Assembly (NCBI RefSeq): GCF_002897295.1
Contig: NZ_BEXF01000001.1
Location: forward strand, 248,001-312,000
Direction of reading: 5' to 3'
From: Brevibacillus reuszeri
Lineage (GTDB): Bacteria; Bacillota; Bacilli; Brevibacillales; Brevibacillaceae
DNA length: 64,000 bases
This document shows positions 33,509 through 41,807 of this stretch, piece by piece. The notes under the pieces are model-generated. The model was not told the origin of the DNA. It made no database searches and saw only the letters and a program-made list of their open reading frames with translations. Positions within the stretch are counted from its first letter, which is position 1. Each line of letters opens with the position of its first letter. The position numbers were made by a program, and so were the translations under genes.

Positions 33509-34483
33509 CTACTTCCATAAAAGATTAGGTTTGTGTTCTACATTGTGCAAGGCACGGACAAAGCGAATCGTCTTTGTTTGCGCACGCATGACAATAGAAT
33601 GAGTCTCAACCATGTCATCTCCCAAGTAACGCACGCCTTGGAGCAGCTCGCCATCAGATACACCGGTTGCGGCAAAAATCGCGTCGTCTCCTTTTACGAG
33701 GTTATCCAGAGTCAGAGGCTGCTCAGGATTTGTCAGGCCCATTTTAATGCAGCGCTCTCGTTCTTGGTCGTTCTGAGGCTTGAGCTGTGCTTGCATGTCG
33801 CCACCGAGACATTTAATTGCAGCGGCACTGATAACTCCTTCTGGAGCTCCACCGATTCCGAGGAACAGGTCAATCCCGGTATGAGGCAGACAAGCTGCGA
33901 TCGCTGCCCCTACATCCCCATCTCCAAACAGCTTGACACGTGCACCTTTTTCACGAATCGTATCAATAATCTCCTGATGACGATCCCGTTCCTGAATAAT
34001 AACGGTTACGTCTTGGATGCGCTTGTTGTTTGCCTCAGCGACTACTTCAATCATTTTATCCACGGGATCGAAAAGGTTGATTCTTCCTGCTGCACGTTTT
34101 CCTACGGCCATTTTCATCATGTACATATCTGGAGCATGCAAAAGAGTGCCACGATCGCCTATGGCAATGACCGACATAGCATTGTTATGGCCCTTGGCAA
34201 CAATAGTGGTGCCTTCCAGCGGATCGACTGCGACATCTACCTCGGGACCGTCAGCTTCCGGGCTGCCAAGCTTCTCACCTATATAGAGCATCGGGGCCTC
34301 ATCCAGCTCACCCTCACCGATGACGACTGTACCCCTCATGTTAATCGTGTCAAACATAGCGCGCATGGCGCTTGTAGCTGCCCCATCTGCCTCGTTTTTC
34401 TTTCCTCGTCCCATCCAGTGGGAAGAGGCGAGTGCAGCCATCTCCGTAACTCGTACGATTTCTAGTGCCAGTTCGCGTTCCAC
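33509..34483 (-). CDS. glpX: Fructose-1,6-bisphosphatase, class II
   Basis: This ~324-aa enzyme hydrolyses fructose 1,6-bisphosphate in gluconeogenesis. Motifs are GEGELDEAPMLYIGE (metal binding), DVAVDPLEGTTIVAKG and GIGGAPEGVISAAA. GTG 34483 is chosen because GGGAGG lies about 8 nt upstream; earlier in-frame codons have no ribosome binding site. It is unlinked to glycerol genes here. Confidence 0.92.
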   Translation of the reverse strand: MERELALEIVRVTEMAALASSHWMGRGKKNEADGAATSAMRAMFDTINMRGTVVIGEGELDEAPMLYIGEKLGSPEADGPEVDVAVDPLEGTTIVAKGHNNAMSVIAIGDRGTLLHAPDMYMMKMAVGKRAAGRINLFDPVDKMIEVVAEANNKRIQDVTVIIQERDRHQEIIDTIREKGARVKLFGDGDVGAAIAACLPHTGIDLFLGIGGAPEGVISAAAIKCLGGDMQAQLKPQNDQERERCIKMGLTNPEQPLTLDNLVKGDDAIFAATGVSDGELLQGVRYLGDDMVETHSIVMRAQTKTIRFVRALHNVEHKPNLLWK

Positions 34484-34603
34484 AATTGTGTCCTCCCTTA
34501 ATGCTGGCAAAAAGTTCACTTCTTGTATTGTAACATAAAGTACAAGCTGTCGCGTTGGCACGTACAAATTTGGTATACTGTTGGATGAAAAGAGGTGAGT
34601 CCC

Positions 34604-34711
34604 GTGAACAATTCCTATCTGCAGGAAGGGGAATTGGTGCTTCTCGTCCTGGTGCTAACTTTTGTGTTTACCATTTATTACGCAAAGCGCAAAGCAAAAA
34701 AGCGAAAATAA
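34604..34711 (+). CDS. Small single-pass membrane protein
   Basis: A 35-codon frame encodes a short hydrophobic stretch (about residues 10-26) and a basic tail ending in AKKRK, so it should lie in the membrane with the tail inside. AGAGGTG lies about 7 nt before GTG 34604. It ends 10 nt before yutE. It resembles the small one-helix membrane peptides often annotated in Paenibacillaceae; function unknown. Confidence 0.6.
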   Translation: MNNSYLQEGELVLLVLVLTFVFTIYYAKRKAKKRK

Positions 34712-34721
34712 GGAGACTTCC

Positions 34722-35156
34722 ATGTACGACGTGAATACAAAGCGAATCGACCAAGTATTGGCACATATGAATCGTATGCTTGATCTATTGGAGAAGCTGG
34801 GGGAACGGGGAGCGGAAGCGGTTTTGTCAGATGAAGTTGCTGCCCTCGCGATGGAGCGAGCCCTGCACTTGTCCATCGAAGGGATTGTTGACGTGGGAAA
34901 CGCGCTGATCGACGGCTTTATCATGCGTGACCCAGGCAGCTACAGCGATGTGGTAGAGATTATGCGTGACGAACAAGTTATTACTGATGAACAGGCAGTT
35001 ATGCTGACACGCTTAACCGAGTTCCGCAAGCACCTGGTGAATGAATATACGAGTGTTCCAGCAGCAAAGATGTATGCTCTAGCTATAGAAGCAACGCCCG
35101 CATTGCGACAATTTGATCCGCGCGTTCGGGCATTTTTGAAAAAGGAACTTTTCTAG
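34722..35156 (+). CDS. yutE: YutE, DUF86/HepT-like protein
   Basis: This 144-aa all-helical protein matches the DUF86 (HepT-like) family: ALHLSIEGIVDVGNALIDGF and TRLTEFRKHLVNEYTS. HepT toxins of the HepT-MntA system carry an R-x4-H-x-Y motif; here the equivalent is RKHLVNEY, so the usual His is replaced by Asn, and no MNT antitoxin gene is next to it. It is probably a housekeeping relative, not an active toxin. AAGGAG lies 6 nt before ATG 34722. Confidence 0.85.
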   Translation: MYDVNTKRIDQVLAHMNRMLDLLEKLGERGAEAVLSDEVAALAMERALHLSIEGIVDVGNALIDGFIMRDPGSYSDVVEIMRDEQVITDEQAVMLTRLTEFRKHLVNEYTSVPAAKMYALAIEATPALRQFDPRVRAFLKKELF

Positions 35157-35251
35157 AAAAATGAGGCAGCGGATTTTTTATACAAAATGCTATCATTTGT
35201 TTACTAAAGCGTCCCGATCCGCTACAATAGGTAGAAAGGACGGTGATACGT

Positions 35252-35881
35252 ATGACAAACGAAGGAACGTCCACTCGTGACCAAATCCTGCATATGCTCA
35301 AGGTGAAAGGCTCGCTCTCTGTCAGCGACATGGCCGTCGAGCTGGGGATTACGGAAATGGCTGTAAGACGCCACCTGAATACCCTTGAAAGGGATAATTT
35401 GATCAAGTCCACGCTTGTTCGGCAAGCAATGGGACGTCCAACCAATGTATATTCCTTGTCGCAGGAGGCAGACGAACTGTTTCCGCGCAATTATTCTCAT
35501 TTGACGCTCGACTTTTTGCAGGATCTGAAAGAAATGGACGGTCTTGGAAAAGTAGAAATGCTGTTTCGCCGCCGCGAGAATCGTTTGGAGGAAAATTACA
35601 GTGCGCAAATGCAAGGCGACCTCGAAGACCGTGTAGCCAAGCTGGCCGAGCTCCAAAACGAAAAAGGTTACATGGTGGAATGGGAAAAGGAAGAGAGCGG
35701 GGATGGCTATCGGATTCAGGAATACAACTGTCCGATTTCTCAGGTTGCCCGTGAATTCAATCAGGCTTGCAGCTGTGAGCTGTCGTTGTTCCGCAGAGTA
35801 TTAAAAGCGGATGTGGAGCAGACCTCATGTATGGCTAAAGGCGGAGAAAAATGCGTTTTTGCCATCAAGGAAGCGAAATAA
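35252..35881 (+). CDS. DeoR/SufR-like regulator with a probable Fe-S site
   Basis: This ~209-aa regulator has an N-terminal winged helix-turn-helix (about residues 8-70, LSVSDMAVELGITEMAVRRHL) and a C-terminal domain with five cysteines: Cys160, Cys173, Cys175, Cys193 and Cys201. The C160-x12-C173 spacing matches SufR, which binds a [4Fe-4S] cluster. It may sense iron-sulfur status or redox. ATG 35252 is chosen; GTG 35243 is possible. It follows yutE by ~95 nt and ends in its own terminator. Confidence 0.75.
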   Translation: MTNEGTSTRDQILHMLKVKGSLSVSDMAVELGITEMAVRRHLNTLERDNLIKSTLVRQAMGRPTNVYSLSQEADELFPRNYSHLTLDFLQDLKEMDGLGKVEMLFRRRENRLEENYSAQMQGDLEDRVAKLAELQNEKGYMVEWEKEESGDGYRIQEYNCPISQVAREFNQACSCELSLFRRVLKADVEQTSCMAKGGEKCVFAIKEAK

Positions 35882-35897
35882 ATAACGGCGTTCTCAG

Positions 35898-35929
35898 GAC
35901 CACTCTGGATTTTTGGCAGGGTGGTTTTT
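35898..35929 (+). terminator. Rho-independent terminator
   Basis: ACCACTCTG pairs with CAGGGTGGT (one wobble pair) and is followed by a run of T. Confidence 0.8.
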
Positions 35930-36046
35930 TGCTTGCTGCATTTTGGCGGACAGATTGATAGGCATCATTACCAAATATCGTTTACACTATCAGCGTAAGG
36001 CTGAAACAAATAGAGAGCATCTTTTGTCAATGGAGGAGTGGATCAC

Positions 36047-36826
36047 ATGAAACATTACAAAGGCTACTTGCTTGATTTGGATGGAACCATCTATCGGGGG
36101 AAGACGGCGATTCCTGGAGCAGCTGAATTCGTCCGCCATCTAAAGGAGCAGCAGATTCCGTTTCTGTATCTGACCAACAATTCAGCTGCGTCACCAGAGG
36201 TTGTAGCGGGGCGACTAAGAGAGATGGGAATCGAGGCCGAGGCTAGCGATGTGTACACTTCCAGCATGGCTACAGCCAACTACCTTTCAGAGCGGGCAGA
36301 AAAAGGAACCGGAGTTTATATGATCGGGGAAGAAGGGCTGCGTGAACAGTTGGTTCAAGCGGGCTTACGGATTACAGAAGAAGCCCCCCAGTACGTCGTT
36401 GTCGGCATCGATCGCGCGTTTACTTATGAAAAGCTGGCTATTGCGGCAAGAGCAGTAAGGGCAGGAGCGGTTCTCATTGCTACCAATACCGATGCTGCTC
36501 TGCCAACAGACGGGGGACTGTATCCGGGAAATGGTTCGCTGGTTGCCGCCATTTCTGTTGCATCTGCCACCAAGCCAATTATCATCGGTAAACCTGAGCC
36601 TATCATCGTCCGCTACGCACTGGAGAGGCTAGGTACAGAGCTTCGGGATACACTCATCGTCGGAGATAATCTCTCAACTGATATTGAGGCAGGAGCCAAG
36701 ACGGGGCTGGACAGTCTGCTGGTTTTGACTGGTTATTCCAATCGTGAGGAAGCAGCCGTTCATAGTGCACAGCCAACCCACATTGCCGAGGATTTGACGG
36801 ACTGGCTGTCACGACTGTCCCTCTAA
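36047..36826 (+). CDS. yutF: YutF, HAD-superfamily IIA phosphatase (NagD-like)
   Basis: This 259-aa phosphatase has the motifs LLDLDGTIYRG (nucleophile and acid-base Asp), LTNNSAASPE, and GKPEP with GDNLSTDIEAG (Mg2+ site). NagD-type enzymes dephosphorylate small sugar or aryl phosphates; the substrate is unknown. ATG 36047 is preferred to GTG 36038 because GGAGG lies about 10 nt upstream. Its last 18 nt overlap the convergent yutG gene. The order yutE-yutF-yutG-yutH is as in B. subtilis, with the SufR-like gene inserted. Confidence 0.9.
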   Translation: MKHYKGYLLDLDGTIYRGKTAIPGAAEFVRHLKEQQIPFLYLTNNSAASPEVVAGRLREMGIEAEASDVYTSSMATANYLSERAEKGTGVYMIGEEGLREQLVQAGLRITEEAPQYVVVGIDRAFTYEKLAIAARAVRAGAVLIATNTDAALPTDGGLYPGNGSLVAAISVASATKPIIIGKPEPIIVRYALERLGTELRDTLIVGDNLSTDIEAGAKTGLDSLLVLTGYSNREEAAVHSAQPTHIAEDLTDWLSRLSL

Positions 36827-37330
36827 ACATTCCTCCTGCTGCTTTTGACGATGGGCAATTCGGCTGGAGGCAGCAGCGGCAATGGCTCCGACAAGATCGT
36901 CTAGAAACGTATGGACACCTGCACTTTTGTCATTCAAGTCTTTTAGCTTGCCGTGCTTGAGCTTGTCCACATAACCGAAGTTGGTAAACCCGATGCTTCC
37001 GTACAAATTGACAATGGCCAGCGCTAGAACCTCATCAACACCATAAAGTGGTTCATCCGTTTCAATAATCGTTTGGAGTGGTGGCAGCAGCTTCTTTTGC
37101 TCTGCGAGGATGTCGAGCTGAATGCCGGTGAGCAGGGCGTTTTGTACCTCACGTTTTTTTAAAACGGATTTGACACTCTCCATGCATAGCTCCATCGTTA
37201 AATCAGGGACGTATTCCGTCTGCAGGAACATCACGATTTCAGCTATATCATCCAAACTCACGCCTCGTTGTTGCAAAAGCTCTATGACAACATCAAGACA
37301 TGAATCACTATTCAATGGGTGCTCGCTCAT
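36809..37330 (-). CDS. yutG: YutG, phosphatidylglycerophosphatase A-like
   Basis: This ~173-aa protein belongs to the PgpA-like family. The C-terminal part (LALAIVNLYGSIGFTNFGYVDK, FLDDLVGAIAAAASSRI) carries conserved acidic and small residues of the family, but no strong membrane segments, unlike E. coli PgpA, so the activity is inferred. ATG 37330 is chosen because GGAGG lies about 8 nt upstream. The 3' end overlaps yutF by 18 nt. Confidence 0.82.
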   Translation of the reverse strand: MSEHPLNSDSCLDVVIELLQQRGVSLDDIAEIVMFLQTEYVPDLTMELCMESVKSVLKKREVQNALLTGIQLDILAEQKKLLPPLQTIIETDEPLYGVDEVLALAIVNLYGSIGFTNFGYVDKLKHGKLKDLNDKSAGVHTFLDDLVGAIAAAASSRIAHRQKQQEECLEGQS

Positions 37331-37485
37331 GCATTTTTCCTCCTGTCTGTCAGGGATTCTTCTGTACATCCCCGATCATGGCACATTATGAATGAAGCTT
37401 AGTATCTGCAACCAAATAGGCACCTATCCCGATCGCGTGACATACAATGTCCAATGAGAAGGTTGTGCCTAGGAGGTTGGAATAA

Positions 37486-38571
37486 ATGGAGGAAAAAGAC
37501 CTATTACAAGAGCAATACGGGTTTCTCTTGCAGGGCTATCGAGACACTGGTGCCAGTAAGGTGCTGGAAACGGATCAAGGCTTGTATTACATGTACGCGG
37601 TACCTGCGGGATACAAATATAAGAACAAATTTATAGAGCGCGTACGGAATCATCTAAATCAGCAGCAGGATATCAAGATGCTCAAGCTGGTAAAGACGGT
37701 GGGCGGGCAAGCGCATTTCATTTCGGATGAACAGCTGTTTTATTTGTACCGAGGCGTACGTGAAGGGGAGCAAGAAGATCCGCACTTTGCCGCTGGACAG
37801 TCCTTGGCGCAATTTCATCAGGCGACAAGCACGTTTACAGGCGACAAGCTGTTCATGCCCTATAGCTCGCTGGGCAACTGGCCGAGCATGTGGCGTAAAA
37901 AGCTGCGACACTACAACGAGTACCGTGATGAGCTGGATGAAGAGAACGTTGAGCTGACTTCCATGGATGAATTTTTGCTGACGAGCTACACGTATGTGCA
38001 TCAGCTTGGGGAAATCGCTGTTCAATATTTGCAGGCTGCTGGGTATGATAAGGTCGTGAAGGAAACGGCAGGACTTGGAAAAGTAGCCTACCAAAATTTT
38101 GACCAAGGGTATATGCTATGGAATGAGAAGGATGCGCGACTAATCGGGGGAGAATGGAACTGGGTCCTGGACATGCGAGCGCGTGACGTAGGTCAATGGA
38201 TAAAAGCAGAGACCAAGCGCAGCGGGTGGAATGATGACTTCGTTGCCAGCTTTATTGATGGATACAACAGTGTCTCTGCGCTACTTACTGGGGAGTATGG
38301 CGTCATTTACGGACTCTTGCTCTATCCAGGTCGATTCCTCAGACTTGTGGAAGCCTATAAAGAGCTGCCTATTGAAGAGCGACAAGAAGTAAATGTCGAG
38401 GCATGGCAAAAGCAATTGGAAGACGAGCTTGCACATATGGAAGCAGGACTCCGGAAATATCCCCATCTGGTTGAAAAGCGTTATGGCGTATCCATTCCAC
38501 AAATTGATTGGTTGTGGAGGCAAATTGATGAAGAAGCCACAAGTATTCGTAACGAGGAAGCTGACAGATGA
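37486..38571 (+). CDS. yutH: YutH, spore coat kinase-like protein (CotS family)
   Basis: This 361-aa protein resembles YutH and other CotS-type spore coat proteins with a protein-kinase-like (aminoglycoside phosphotransferase) fold. The segment YLYRGVREGEQEDPHFAAG and the later QNFDQGYMLWNEKD and IGGEWNWVLDMRARDVG fit the family, though the canonical HGD catalytic motif is not clear. AGGAGG lies 9 nt before the ATG. It overlaps the next gene by 44 nt. Confidence 0.83.
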   Translation: MEEKDLLQEQYGFLLQGYRDTGASKVLETDQGLYYMYAVPAGYKYKNKFIERVRNHLNQQQDIKMLKLVKTVGGQAHFISDEQLFYLYRGVREGEQEDPHFAAGQSLAQFHQATSTFTGDKLFMPYSSLGNWPSMWRKKLRHYNEYRDELDEENVELTSMDEFLLTSYTYVHQLGEIAVQYLQAAGYDKVVKETAGLGKVAYQNFDQGYMLWNEKDARLIGGEWNWVLDMRARDVGQWIKAETKRSGWNDDFVASFIDGYNSVSALLTGEYGVIYGLLLYPGRFLRLVEAYKELPIEERQEVNVEAWQKQLEDELAHMEAGLRKYPHLVEKRYGVSIPQIDWLWRQIDEEATSIRNEEADR

Positions 38572-39487
38572 AGTGATTGCCATGCTGGAAGCGGTGGCAA
38601 CGGTCGAACAGTGGACGGAGGACTATCCGATTCCGCGTGAATTGCTGCTCACAAAAGTCGAACAGGCGGATGCAGTGCTGACGATGCTGACTGAGCGAAT
38701 TGACGAGGAGCTCTTGACACGGGCAAAACATTTGCGAATCGTAGCCAATATGGCTGTCGGTTATGACAATATTGATCTAGCTGCTTGCAAAAAGCATGGC
38801 GTGATCGTAACAAATACACCAGATGTGCTGACGGAGGCCACTGCTGATCTGGCATTTGCTTTATTGATGGCAACGGGGCGACGAGTGACAGAGGCGAACC
38901 GCTTCCTTTTGAATGGGGAGTGGACCTCGTGGAGCCCTATGCTTTTGGCGGGGCAAAATGTATTTGGTACAACGCTCGGGATTATCGGGATGGGCAGGAT
39001 TGGTGAGGCAGTCGCCAGAAGAGCAAAAGGCTTCGGGATGCGGATTATTTATCATAACCGAAGCCGCAGGCATGGGGCAGAGGAAGAGACCGGGGCTGAG
39101 TGGGCAGGGCTAGAGGCGCTACTGCAAGAGTCCGATTATGTGCTCTTGCTGACTCCGTTGACGGAGGAAACGCGTCTGTTGATGGGAGAAAAGCAATTTG
39201 GCCTAATGAAAGAGACGGCCGTATTTATCAATGTTTCGCGTGGCGGAACCGTCGATGAAGCAGCGCTCTACAACGCTTTGGTGGAGAAAAAGATTTGGGC
39301 TGCAGGATTGGATGTTTTTCAGGTAGAGCCAGTACCGCTCGATAACCCACTGCTGCGCTTGCCAAACGTTGTCGCTTTGCCGCATATTGGCAGTGCAACC
39401 ATTCAGACCCGAACGGAAATGGCAAAGCTGGCAGCTGCAAACATCGCTTTGGTGTTGAAGGGTGAGGAGCCGCTTACTGCGATATGA
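38528..39487 (+). CDS. D-2-hydroxyacid dehydrogenase (glyoxylate/hydroxypyruvate reductase-like)
   Basis: This 319-aa NAD(P)-dependent enzyme has the nucleotide motif GIIGMGRIGEAVA (about residue 155) and the catalytic Arg (NVSRGGTVDE), Glu (FQVEP) and His (LPHIGSA). It is of the glyoxylate/hydroxypyruvate reductase type. ATG 38528 lies inside the yutH gene (44-nt overlap), with TGGAGG 7 nt upstream; no better start occurs downstream. It overlaps the next gene by ATGA. Confidence 0.9.
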   Translation: MKKPQVFVTRKLTDEVIAMLEAVATVEQWTEDYPIPRELLLTKVEQADAVLTMLTERIDEELLTRAKHLRIVANMAVGYDNIDLAACKKHGVIVTNTPDVLTEATADLAFALLMATGRRVTEANRFLLNGEWTSWSPMLLAGQNVFGTTLGIIGMGRIGEAVARRAKGFGMRIIYHNRSRRHGAEEETGAEWAGLEALLQESDYVLLLTPLTEETRLLMGEKQFGLMKETAVFINVSRGGTVDEAALYNALVEKKIWAAGLDVFQVEPVPLDNPLLRLPNVVALPHIGSATIQTRTEMAKLAAANIALVLKGEEPLTAI

Positions 39488-40401
39488 GTGTGATCTTTTC
39501 TATTGGAATCGGGCTTTTGCTGCTATTTCTGATCACAGGTATTGCCGTGGCGCTACGAGTCACATGGCGGTTGACCCATCCTGTGCGAAAGCCAATCAAC
39601 ATGGAGCCGGGCGATTTTGGAATCTGTCGTGCCGAGACGATCCAGTTTCAAAGTCGGGAGCAGGCAATTGCTCTGTCTGGATGGTACCTTTCTGCTGAAA
39701 AAAACGGCTATGAGGCAAATGGCAACACACTCCTGTTTGCCCACGGCTACAGTCAAAACAGGCTGGAGCCGCATTTACCGGCGTTGTCCTTGGCGGCAAG
39801 GCTTCTTGAGGCGGGCTTCGATGTCTTGATGTTTGATTTCCGAAATGCGGGTGAATCGAGTGACTCGCTGACGACGATCGGACTTCGCGAGCAGCAGGAC
39901 CTGCTCGGGGCAATTGATTATGCAGCCTCCGTCCACCCGGAAAAAAGACTGGGGTTGGTTGGCTTTTCTATGGGGGCGGCTACAGCGCTATTAGTAGGTG
40001 GAGTCGACTCGCGCATTCAGGCGATCGTAGCAGATTCCCCGTTTTATTCCCTGCAGGAGTACCTGGAAGAAAATTTGCCGCAATGGACGGGCCTGCCGCG
40101 TTTTCCGTTCAACTGGTTTATTTTGACCTTCAGTCCGCTTTTACTGGGGGCAAATCCTCGTCACGTAAAGCCGTATCAGGCGGTCAAAGAAGCTGATAAA
40201 CCGATCCTTTTCATTCATGGGACGAATGACCTCACGATTCCTACTGCAAACAGCGAACGCTTGCATAGCTTGGCCCAAGATGAAGATTCTGCGCTGTGGC
40301 TCGTCCCTGATGCCGGACACGTTCGCAGCTATGCACTGGTACCAGAAGAGTACGCAGAGAGGGTCATTTCTTTTTTGGAAAAAGCGATGGGCAGGAAATA
40401 G
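39484..40401 (+). CDS. Membrane-anchored alpha/beta hydrolase
   Basis: This 305-aa protein has an N-terminal membrane anchor (about residues 5-25) and an alpha/beta hydrolase domain. The nucleophile motif is GFSMG, the acid is in GTNDLT and the His in AGHVRSYA. It is likely an esterase or lipase on the cell surface. It overlaps the previous gene by 4 nt (ATGA). Substrate unknown. Confidence 0.87.
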   Translation: MSVIFSIGIGLLLLFLITGIAVALRVTWRLTHPVRKPINMEPGDFGICRAETIQFQSREQAIALSGWYLSAEKNGYEANGNTLLFAHGYSQNRLEPHLPALSLAARLLEAGFDVLMFDFRNAGESSDSLTTIGLREQQDLLGAIDYAASVHPEKRLGLVGFSMGAATALLVGGVDSRIQAIVADSPFYSLQEYLEENLPQWTGLPRFPFNWFILTFSPLLLGANPRHVKPYQAVKEADKPILFIHGTNDLTIPTANSERLHSLAQDEDSALWLVPDAGHVRSYALVPEEYAERVISFLEKAMGRK

Positions 40402-40413
40402 CCATTTTTTAAA

Positions 40414-40449
40414 CGAAAAAAGCAGCTACGTTATTGGCTCGTAGCTGCT
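40414..40449 (-). terminator. Terminator of yutI
   Basis: GCAGCTACG pairs with CGTAGCTGC around a 9-nt loop, followed on the minus strand by six T. Confidence 0.8.
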
Positions 40450-40466
40450 CTTAAGTCCATCCTGGC

Positions 40467-40697
40467 TTAGAATACTTGTTGTACTTCTTTGATGCCTGGG
40501 ATTTCTTCAACCAGGGCACGCTCAATCCCTGCTTTCAGGGTAATTGTGGAGGAAGGGCAGCTACCGCAAGCACCCATCAGGCGCAGCTTCACAATACCTT
40601 CTTCTACGTCAACGAGTTGTACGTCTCCACCATCACGTTGCAGGTAAGGGCGCAGTTTATCGAGAACTTCTTGTACTTGATCCATCAGATCCATCAT
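40467..40697 (-). CDS. yutI: NifU-like iron-sulfur scaffold (Nfu/YutI)
   Basis: This 76-aa protein is the NifU C-terminal type, with the cluster-binding pair Cys-x2-Cys in ACGSCPSS. It assembles or carries Fe-S clusters to client proteins such as LipA. GGAG lies near 9 nt before ATG 40697. B. subtilis YutI lies between yutH and yuzD, as here. It is about 110 aa in B. subtilis, so this is the short form. Confidence 0.92.
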   Translation of the reverse strand: MMDLMDQVQEVLDKLRPYLQRDGGDVQLVDVEEGIVKLRLMGACGSCPSSTITLKAGIERALVEEIPGIKEVQQVF

Positions 40698-40838
40698 TCA
40701 TTCACTCCTTTCCAACCTCTCCTTTATTATAATCATAGACGAATGATAAATCCATGGCTTACATGCCCTGTTGACACTTTCAAAACATGAATATGCTCGA
40801 TACGCACCCTGCATGGACTTTTTGTGATAGCTGCATGT

Positions 40839-40844
40839 TATAAT
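40839..40844 (+). promoter_or_regulatory. Likely -10 element of the mccA promoter
   Basis: TATAAT is found 39 nt before the mccA start; a -35 box is not clear. No S-box riboswitch was recognised. Confidence 0.5.
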
Positions 40845-40882
40845 GAGAGAGCAAGTACTTCAACATAAGGAGTCGTATTTAC

Positions 40883-41806
40883 GTGAATGTATTTCGCAAT
40901 GTGAAAGAACTGATCGGCAATACGCCAATCGTCGAAATTACACAGTTTGAGCTTCCGGAGGGAGTCCGTCTATTCGCGAAATTGGAATATTTTAACCCGG
41001 GCGGAAGCGTCAAGGACAGACTTGGCATGGAACTGATCCGCGCTGCAGAAGAAAGCGGACAGCTAAAGCCAGGTGGCACGATTATCGAACCAACAGCAGG
41101 AAATACAGGAATCGGTGTTGCGCTAGCCGCTGTAGGAACTGGCTATAAAGTCATTTTTTGCGTACCAGCCAAGTTTTCCGAGGAAAAGCAGGAGCTGATG
41201 CGTGCGCTTGGGGCGGAAGTCGTCAATACGCCTACCGAGAAAGGAATCAAGGGAGCGATTGCCAAAGCACAGGAGCTCGCTGCGTCGATTCCTGGCTCTT
41301 TTGTCCCGCAGCAATTTGCCAACCCGGCCAATCCTGATGCCCATTACAAAACCACAGGTCCTGAAATTTGGAAACAAATGGATGGAGAAGTGCAGATGTT
41401 CGTCGCAGGGGCAGGCTCTGGTGGTACATTCATGGGTGTAGCCCGTTATTTGAAAGAACAAAATCCTGCCATCAAAACAGTGATTGTAGAACCAGAAGGC
41501 TCCATTTTGAACGGTGGAGAATCAGGCCCGCACAAAACCGAAGGAATCGGCATGGAGTTTTTGCCTCCTTTCATGGATACCAGCTATTTCGATTCGATTC
41601 ACACCATCCTCGATGTGGACGCATTTGAACTGGTTAAGCAGCTTGCAGCTAAAGAAGGCATGCTCGTCGGAAGCTCGGCTGGAGCAGCGATGGCAGCAGC
41701 CTTGCGTGAAGCAAAGGAAGCGGCACCGGGAACAAACATTGTCGTCCTATTTGCAGACAGCAGCGAACGCTATTTAAGCAAAAAAATCTACCAAGGAGGT
41801 ATGTAA
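40883..41806 (+). CDS. mccA: Cystathionine beta-synthase-type enzyme (MccA)
   Basis: This 307-aa PLP enzyme makes cystathionine from homocysteine and O-acetylserine in reverse transsulfuration. The PLP lysine is Lys44 in NPGGSVKDR, and the phosphate-binding loop is GSGGTF (after FVAGA). It is related to cysteine synthase, but pairing with mccB and the family features (TAGNTGIGVALA) point to MccA. Start GTG 40883, with AAGGAG about 7 nt upstream. Followed at once by mccB. Confidence 0.9.
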   Translation: MNVFRNVKELIGNTPIVEITQFELPEGVRLFAKLEYFNPGGSVKDRLGMELIRAAEESGQLKPGGTIIEPTAGNTGIGVALAAVGTGYKVIFCVPAKFSEEKQELMRALGAEVVNTPTEKGIKGAIAKAQELAASIPGSFVPQQFANPANPDAHYKTTGPEIWKQMDGEVQMFVAGAGSGGTFMGVARYLKEQNPAIKTVIVEPEGSILNGGESGPHKTEGIGMEFLPPFMDTSYFDSIHTILDVDAFELVKQLAAKEGMLVGSSAGAAMAAALREAKEAAPGTNIVVLFADSSERYLSKKIYQGGM

Positions 41807-41807
41807 G

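Noticed and set aside
33533..34465. 310-codon open frame on the plus strand
   Set aside because: Antisense to glpX, which is a highly conserved enzyme gene.
40700..40882. S-box or T-box leader in front of mccA
   Set aside because: No conserved S-box core or T-box sequence was found; the region is short.
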